From Micromussa lordhowensis (taxonomy: Eukaryota > Cnidaria > Anthozoa > Scleractinia > Lobophylliidae): a stretch of DNA of 64,000 bases. Location: positions 24,216,532 through 24,280,531 of the forward strand of contig OZ026604.1 of NCBI GenBank assembly GCA_964020085.1. Reading direction: 5' to 3'. The notes below the pieces were generated by a model that made no database searches, was not told the DNA's origin, and saw nothing but the letters and a program-made list of their open reading frames with translations. Positions 58,077 to 64,000 of this stretch are shown piece by piece (within the stretch, counting starts at the first letter, position 1; the number at the start of each line of letters is the position of its first letter). Made by a program: the position numbers and the translations under genes.

Positions 58077-60155
58077 AACCTAGCAGAACATTCTGCTGCA
58101 AACCGCGCCTCTTAAAGTGCCCGTGAAGCCGAGCTATGTCAAATTTGCCAAGGAAACCCCCAGCGCGCGTTTTCTGAAATTCTGCAAAGTTGGGACCAGG
58201 GCAAACTACTGCAAAAAGAAGGCCAGAAAAAACACCCTGGTGCCAATGCCATCATGTCCTAACTAGTATTTCCTTGAAGCACCAACCTAGCAGAACATTT
58301 TGCTGCAAACCGCGCCTCTTAAAGTGCCCGTGAAGCCGAGCTATGTCAAATTTGCCAAGGGGACCCCCAGCGCGCGTTTTCTGAAATTCTGCAAAGTTGG
58401 GACCAGGGCAAACTACTGCAAAAAGAAGGCCAGAAAAAACACCCTGGCGCCAATGCCATCATGTCCTAACTAGAATTTCCTTAAAGTGCCAACCTAGCAG
58501 AACATTTTGCTGCAAACGGCGCCTCTTAAAGTGCCCGTGAAGCCGAGCTATGTCAAATTTGCCAAGGGGACCCCCAGCGCGCGTTTTCTGAAATTCTGCA
58601 AAGTTGGGACCAGGGCAAACTACTGCAAAAAGAAGGCCAAAAAAAACACCCTGGCGCCAATGCCATCATGTCTTAACTACAATTTCCTTGAAGTGCCAAC
58701 CTAGCGGAACATTTTGCTGCAAACCGCGCCTCTTAAAGTGCCCGTGAAGTCGAGCTATGTCAAATTTGCCAAGGGGACCCCAGCGCCCGTTTTCTGAAAT
58801 TCTGCAAAGTTGGGACCAGGGCAAACTACTGCAAAAAGAAGGCCAGAAAAAACACCCCGTCGCCAATGCCATCATGTCTTAACTAGAATTTCCTTAAAGT
58901 GCCAACCTAGCAGAACATTTTGCCGCAAACCGCGCCTCTTAAAGTGCCCGTGAAGCCGAGCTATGTCAAATTTGCCAAGGGGACCCCCAGCGCGCGTTTT
59001 CTGAAATTCTGCAAAGTTGGGACCAGGGCAAACTACTGCAAAAAGAAGGCCAGAAAAAACACCCTGGCGCCAATGCCATCATGTCCTAACTTCGATTTCC
59101 TTGAAGTGCCAACGTAGCAGAACATTTTGCTGCAAACCGCGCCTCTTAAAGTGCCCGTGAAGCCGAGCTATGTCAAATTTGCCAAGGGGACCCCCAGCGC
59201 GCGTTTTCTGAAATTCTGCAAAGTTGGGACCAGGGCAAACTACTGCAAAAAGAAGGCCAGAAAAAACACTTTGTCGCCAATGCCATCATGTCCTAACAAG
59301 GATTTCCTTAAAGTGCCAACCTAGCAGAACATTTTGCTGCAAACCGCGCCTCTTAAAGTGCCCGTGAAGCCGAGCTATGTCAAATTTGCCAAGGGGACCC
59401 CCAGCGCGCGTTTTCTGAAATTCTGCAAAGTTGGGACCAGGGCAAACTACTGCAAAGAGAAGGCCAGAAAAAACACCTCGTCGCCAATGCCATCATGTCC
59501 TAACTAAAATTTCCTTCAAGTGCCAACCTAGCAGAACATTTTGCTGCAAACCGCGCCTTTTAAAGTGCCCGTGAAGCCGAGCTATGTCAAATTTGCCAAG
59601 GGGACCCCCAGCGCGCATTTTCTGAAATTCTGCAAAGTTGGGACCAGGGCAAACTACTGCAAAGAGAAGGCCAGAAAAAACACCCTGGCGCCAATGCCAT
59701 CATGTTCTAACTACAATTTCCTTGAAGTGTCAACCTAGCAGAACATTTTGCTGCAAACCGCGCCTCTTAAAGTGCCCGTGAAGGCGAGCTATGTCAAATT
59801 TGCCAAGGGGACCCCCAGCGCGCGTTTTCTGAAATTCTGCAAAGTTGGGACCAGGGCAAACTACTGCAAAAAGCAGGCCAGAAAAAAAAACCCTGGCGCC
59901 AATGCCATCATGTCCTAACTTCGATTTCCTTAAAGTGCCAACCTAGCAAAACATTTTGCTGCAAACCGCGCTTCTTAAAGTGCCCGTGAAGCCGAGCTAT
60001 GTCAAATTTGCCAAGGGGACCCCCAGCGCGCGTTTTCTGAAATTCTGCAAAGTTGGGACCAGGGCAAACTACTGCAAAAAGAAGGCCAGAAAAAACACCC
60101 TGGCGCCAATGCCATCATCTCCTAACTACGATTTCCTTGAAGTGCCAACCTAGCA

Positions 60156-61395
60156 GAACATTTTGCTGCAAACCGCGCCTCTTAAAGTGCCCGTGAAGCC
60201 GAGCTATGTCAACTTTGCCAAGGGGACCCCCAGCGCGCGTTTTCTGAAATTCTGCAAAGTTGGGACCAGGGCAAACTACTGCAAAAAGAAGGCCAGAAAA
60301 AACACCCTGGCGCCAATGCCATCATGTCCTAACTAAAATTTCCTTAAATGCCAACCTAGCAGAACATTTTGCTGCAAACCGCGCCTCTTAAAGTGCCCGT
60401 GAAGCCGAGCTATGTCAAATTTGCCAAGGGGACCCCCAGCGCGCGTTTTCTGAAATTCTGCAAAGTTGGGACCAGGGCAAACTACTGCAAAAAGAAGGCC
60501 AGAAAAAACACCCTGGCGCCAATGCCATTATGTCCTAACTAGGATTTCCTTAAAGTGCCAACCTAGCAGAACATTTTGCTGCAAACCGCACCTCTTAAAG
60601 TGCACGTGAAGCCGAGCTATGTCAAATTTGCCAAGGGGACCCCCAGCGCGCGTTTTCTGAAATTCTGCAAAGTTGGGACCAGGGCAAACTACTGCAAAAA
60701 GAAGGCCAGAAAAAACACTTTGTCGCCAATGCCATCATGTCCTTACTAGGATTTCCTTAAAGTGCCAACCTAGCAGAACATTTTGCTGCAAACCGCGCCT
60801 CTTAAAGTGCCCGTGAAGCCGAGCTATGTCAACTTTGCCAAGGGGACCCCCAGCGCGCGTTTTCTGAAATTCTGCAAAGTTGGGACCAGGGCAAACTACT
60901 GCAAAAAGAAGGCCAGAAAAAACACCCTGGCGCCAATGCCATCATGTCCTAACTAAAATTTCCTTAAATGCCAACCTAGCAGAACATTTTGCTGCAAACC
61001 GCGCCTCTTAAAGTGCCCGTGAAGCCGAGCTATGTCAAATTTGCCAAGGGGACCCCCAGCGCGCGTTTTCTGAAATTCTGCAAAGTTGGGACCAGGGCAA
61101 ACTACTGCAAAAAGAAGGCCAGAAAAAACACCCTGGCGCCAATGCCATTATGTCCTAACTAGGATTTCCTTAAAGTGCCAACCTAGCAGAACATTTTGCT
61201 GCAAACCGCACCTCTTAAAGTGCACGTGAAGCCGAGCTATGTCAAATTTGCCAAGGGGACCCCCAGCGCGCGTTTTCTGAAATTCTGCAAAGTTGGGACC
61301 AGGGCAAACTACTGCAAAAAGAAGGCCAGAAAAAACACTTTGTCGCCAATGCCATCATGTCCTTACTAGGATTTCCTTAAAGTGCCAACCTAGCA
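60156..61395 (+). repeat. Trimeric higher-order repeat, two copies of 620 bp
   Basis: GAGCTATGTCAACTTTGCC (60201 and 60821), TCCTTAAATGCCAACC (60341 and 60961, a 1-bp deletion), AAAGTGCACGTG and CACTTTGTCGCC recur exactly 620 bp apart. The copies look nearly identical. Confidence 0.78.
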
Positions 61396-64000
61396 GAACA
61401 TTTTGCTGCAAACCGCGCCTCTTAAAGTGCCCGTGAAGCCGAGCTATGTCAAATTTGCCAAGGGGACCCCCAGCGCGCGTTTTCTGAAATTCTGCAAAGT
61501 TGGGACCAGGGCAAACTACTGCAAAAAGAAGGCCAGAAAAAACACCCTGGCGCCAATGCTATCATGTCTTAACTACAATTTCCTTAAAGTGCCAACCTAG
61601 CAGAACATTTTGCTGCAAACGGCGCCTCTTAAAGTGCCCGTGAAGCCGAGCTATGTCAAAATTTGCCAAGGGGACCCCCAGCGCGCGTTTTCTGAAATTC
61701 TGCAAAGTTGGGACCAGGGCAAACTACTGCAAAAAGAAGGCCGGAAAAAACACCCTGGCGCCAATGCCATCATGTACTAACTAAAATTTCCTTGAAGTGC
61801 CAACCTAGCAGAACATTTTGCTGCAAACCGCGCCTCTTAAAGTGCCCGTGAAGCCGAGCTATGTCAAATTTGCCAAGGGGACCCCCAGCGCGCGTTTTCT
61901 GAAATTCTGCAAAGTTGGGACCAGGGCAAACTACTGCAAAAAGAAGGCAATAAAAATCACCCCGTCGCTAATGCCATCATGTCCTAACTAGAATTTCCTT
62001 AAAGTGCCAACCTAGCAGAAAATTTTGCTGCAAACCGCGCCTCTTAAAGTGCCCGTGAAGCCGAGCTATGTCAAATTTGCCAAGGGGACCCTCAGCGCGC
62101 GTTTTCTGAAATTCTGCAAAGTTGGGACCAGGGCAAACTACTGCAAAAAGAAGGCCAGAAAAAACACCCTGGCGCCAATGCCATCATGTCCTAACTACAA
62201 TTTCCTTCAAGTGCTATCCTAGCAGAACATTTTGCTGCAAACCGCGCCTCTGTAAGTGCCCGTGAAGCCGAGCTATGTCAAATTTGCCAAGGGGACCCCC
62301 AGCGCGCGTTTTCTGAAATTCTGCAAAGTTGGGACCAGGGCAAACTACTGCAAAGAAAAGGCCAGAAAAAACACCCCGTCGTCAATGCCATCATGTCCTA
62401 ACTAGGATTTTCTTAAAGTGCCAACCTAGCAGAACATTTTGCTGCAAACTGCGCCTCTTAAAGTGCCCGTGAAGCCGAGCTATGTGAAATTTGCCAAGGG
62501 GACCCCCAGCGCGCGTTTTCTGAAATTCTGCAAAGTTGGGACCAGGGCAAACTACTGCAAAAAGAAGGCCAGAAAAAAAACCCCGGCGCCAATGCCATCA
62601 TGTCCTAACTACAATTTCCTTAAAGTGCCAACCTAGCAGAACATTTTGCTGCAAACCGCGCCTCTTAAAGTGCCCGTGAAGCCGAGCTATGTCAAATTTG
62701 CCAAGGAAAACCCCAGCGCGCGTTTCCTGAAATTCTGCAAAGTTGGGACCAGGCCAAACAACTGCAAAAAGAAGGCCAGAAAAAACACCCCGTCGCCAAT
62801 GCCATCATGTCCTAACTTCAATTTTCTTCAAGTGCCAACCCAGCACAACATTTTCCTGCAAACCGCGCCTCTTAAAGTGCCCGTGAAGCCCAGCTATATC
62901 AAATTTGCCAAGGGGACCCCCAGCGCGCGTTTTCTGAAATTCTGCAAAGTTGGGACCAGGGCAAACTACTGCAAAAAGAAGGCCAGAAAAAACACCCTGG
63001 CGCCAATGCCATCATGTCCTAACTACAATTTCCTTAAAGTGCCAACCTAGCAAAACATTTTGCTGCAAACCGCGCCTCTTAAAGTGCCCGTAAAGCCGAG
63101 CTATGTCAAATTTGCCAAGGGGACCCCCAGCGCGCGTTTTCTGAAATTCTGCAAAGTTGGGACCAGGGCAAACTACTGCAAAAAGAAGGCCAGAAAAAAC
63201 ACCCTGGCGCCAATGCCATCATGTCCTAACTAAGATTTCCTTCAAGTGCCAACCTAACAAAACATTTTGCTGCAAACCGCGCCTGTTAAGGTGCCCCTGA
63301 AGCCGAGCTATGTCAAATTTGCCAAGGGGACCCCCAGCGCGCGTTTTCTGAAATTCTGCAAAGGTGGGACCAGGGCAAACTACTGCAAAAAGAAGGCCAG
63401 AAAAAACACCCTGGCGCCAATGCCATCATGTCCTAACTAAGATTTCCTTCAAGTGCCAACCAAGCAGAACATTTTGCTGCAAACCGCGCCTCTTAAAGTG
63501 CCCGTGAAGGCGAGCTATGTCAAATTTGCCAAGGGGACCCCCAGCGCGCGTTTTCTGAAATTCTGCAAAGTTGGGACCAGGGCAAACTACTGCAAAAAAA
63601 AGGCCAAAAAAAAAAACCCTGGCGGCAATGCCATCATGTCCTAACTAGGATTTCCTTAAAATGCCAACCTAGCAGAACATTTTGCTGCAAACCGCGCCTC
63701 TTAAAGTGGCCGTGAAGCCGAGCTATGTCAAATTTGCCAAGGGGACCCCCAGCGCGCGTTTTCTGAAATTCTGCAAAGTTGGAACCAGGGCAAACGACTG
63801 CAAAAAAAAGGCAAGAAAAAACACCCTGGCGCCAATGCCATCATGTCGTAACAAGCATTTCCTTGAAGTGCCAACCTAGCAGAACATTTTGCTTCAAACC
63901 GCGCCTCTTAAAGTGCCCGTGAAGCCGAGCTATGTCAAATTTGCCAAGGGGACCCCCAGCGCGCGTTTTCTGAAATTCTGCAAAGTTGGGACCAGGGCAA

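Larger units (their letters stand above)
23813..64000 (+). repeat. 207-bp satellite array, right block (about 194 monomers)
   Basis: Tandem 207-bp monomers in plus orientation, running off the window. Landmarks in order are CCAACCTAGCAGAACATTTT, GCTGCAAACCGCGCCTCTTA, GAAGCCGAGCTATGTCAAAT, CCCCCAGCGCGCGTTTTCTG, GCAAAGTTGGGACCAGGGCA and ACCCTGGCGCCAATGCCATC. Most monomers differ by only a few bases; 206- and 208-bp forms arise from single-base changes in A or C runs. The most variable site is the few bases after CTAACTA (GGATTT, AAATTT, CAATTT, CGATTT and others), next to TTCCTT(G/A/C)AAGTG. The period is close to a nucleosome-plus-linker length, which is common for centromeric or heterochromatic satellites. 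No independent gene is visible. Confidence 0.96.

Noticed and set aside
23813..64000. Dozens of 60-70 codon open frames (for example a frame ending FLKVPT at each monomer) as genes
   Set aside because: They recur with the 207-bp period, mostly start at TTG and not ATG, overlap open frames on both strands, and end at fixed repeat positions. They are consequences of a conserved repeat of 69 codons.
23813..64000. CRISPR array
   Set aside because: The repeated unit is a continuous 207-bp monomer with no alternation of short repeat and unique spacer, and the surroundings are eukaryotic repeats.
1..64000. CENP-B box in the satellite monomer
   Set aside because: No match to the TTCG....A..CGGG core on either strand of the consensus monomer. 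A centromeric role remains possible but unsupported.

Overview
The window is eukaryotic repetitive DNA with no intact gene. It consists of two blocks of one satellite family, with a repeat period of about 207 bp, in opposite orientations. An 18.0-kb composite Tc1/mariner-type insertion interrupts the left block. No bacterial operons, rRNA, tRNA or CRISPR were seen. Long satellite DNA, a TA target-site duplication and a Tc1/mariner-like transposase remnant point to an animal genome. The transposase (two helix-turn-helix segments, a GRPR linker, a D..D34E-type core) recalls families common in cnidarians and other aquatic invertebrates, but the species cannot be fixed from the sequence. Both window edges lie inside satellite, so the full array is longer.

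Layout: (1) 1-2705, satellite in minus orientation, relatively divergent monomers. (2) 2706-20708, a composite insertion flanked by TA (2704-2705 and 20709-20710). It is made of a 283-bp MITE-like element with terminal inverted repeats, then eight head-to-tail copies of a 2180-bp unit, then a second direct copy of the 283-bp element. Each unit carries on the minus strand a dead transposase pseudogene broken by two shared frameshifts. The second break is a net loss that fits deletion of 13 nt and removes the second catalytic Asp. Units 5 and 8 carry two further nonsense mutations. (3) 20711-23812, more minus-oriented satellite, with a tetrameric higher-order repeat. (4) About 23801, an inverted junction with 39-bp perfect arms around a 12-nt spacer. 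(5) 23813-64000, roughly 194 plus-oriented, homogenised monomers with many local higher-order repeats of 2 to 14 monomers.

Most plausible history (inference): a MITE-unit-MITE element inserted at a TA in a satellite monomer. A dimer formed and lost its internal MITE, leaving CA+TG at the unit-unit junction, and unequal exchange between units then expanded the array to eight. At least one step copied a three-unit (6540-bp) block, because units 4-5 and 7-8 share the same private variants. The satellite expanded by the same kind of local segmental duplication. The many 60-65 codon open frames in the satellite arise from a monomer length divisible by three and are not considered genes.
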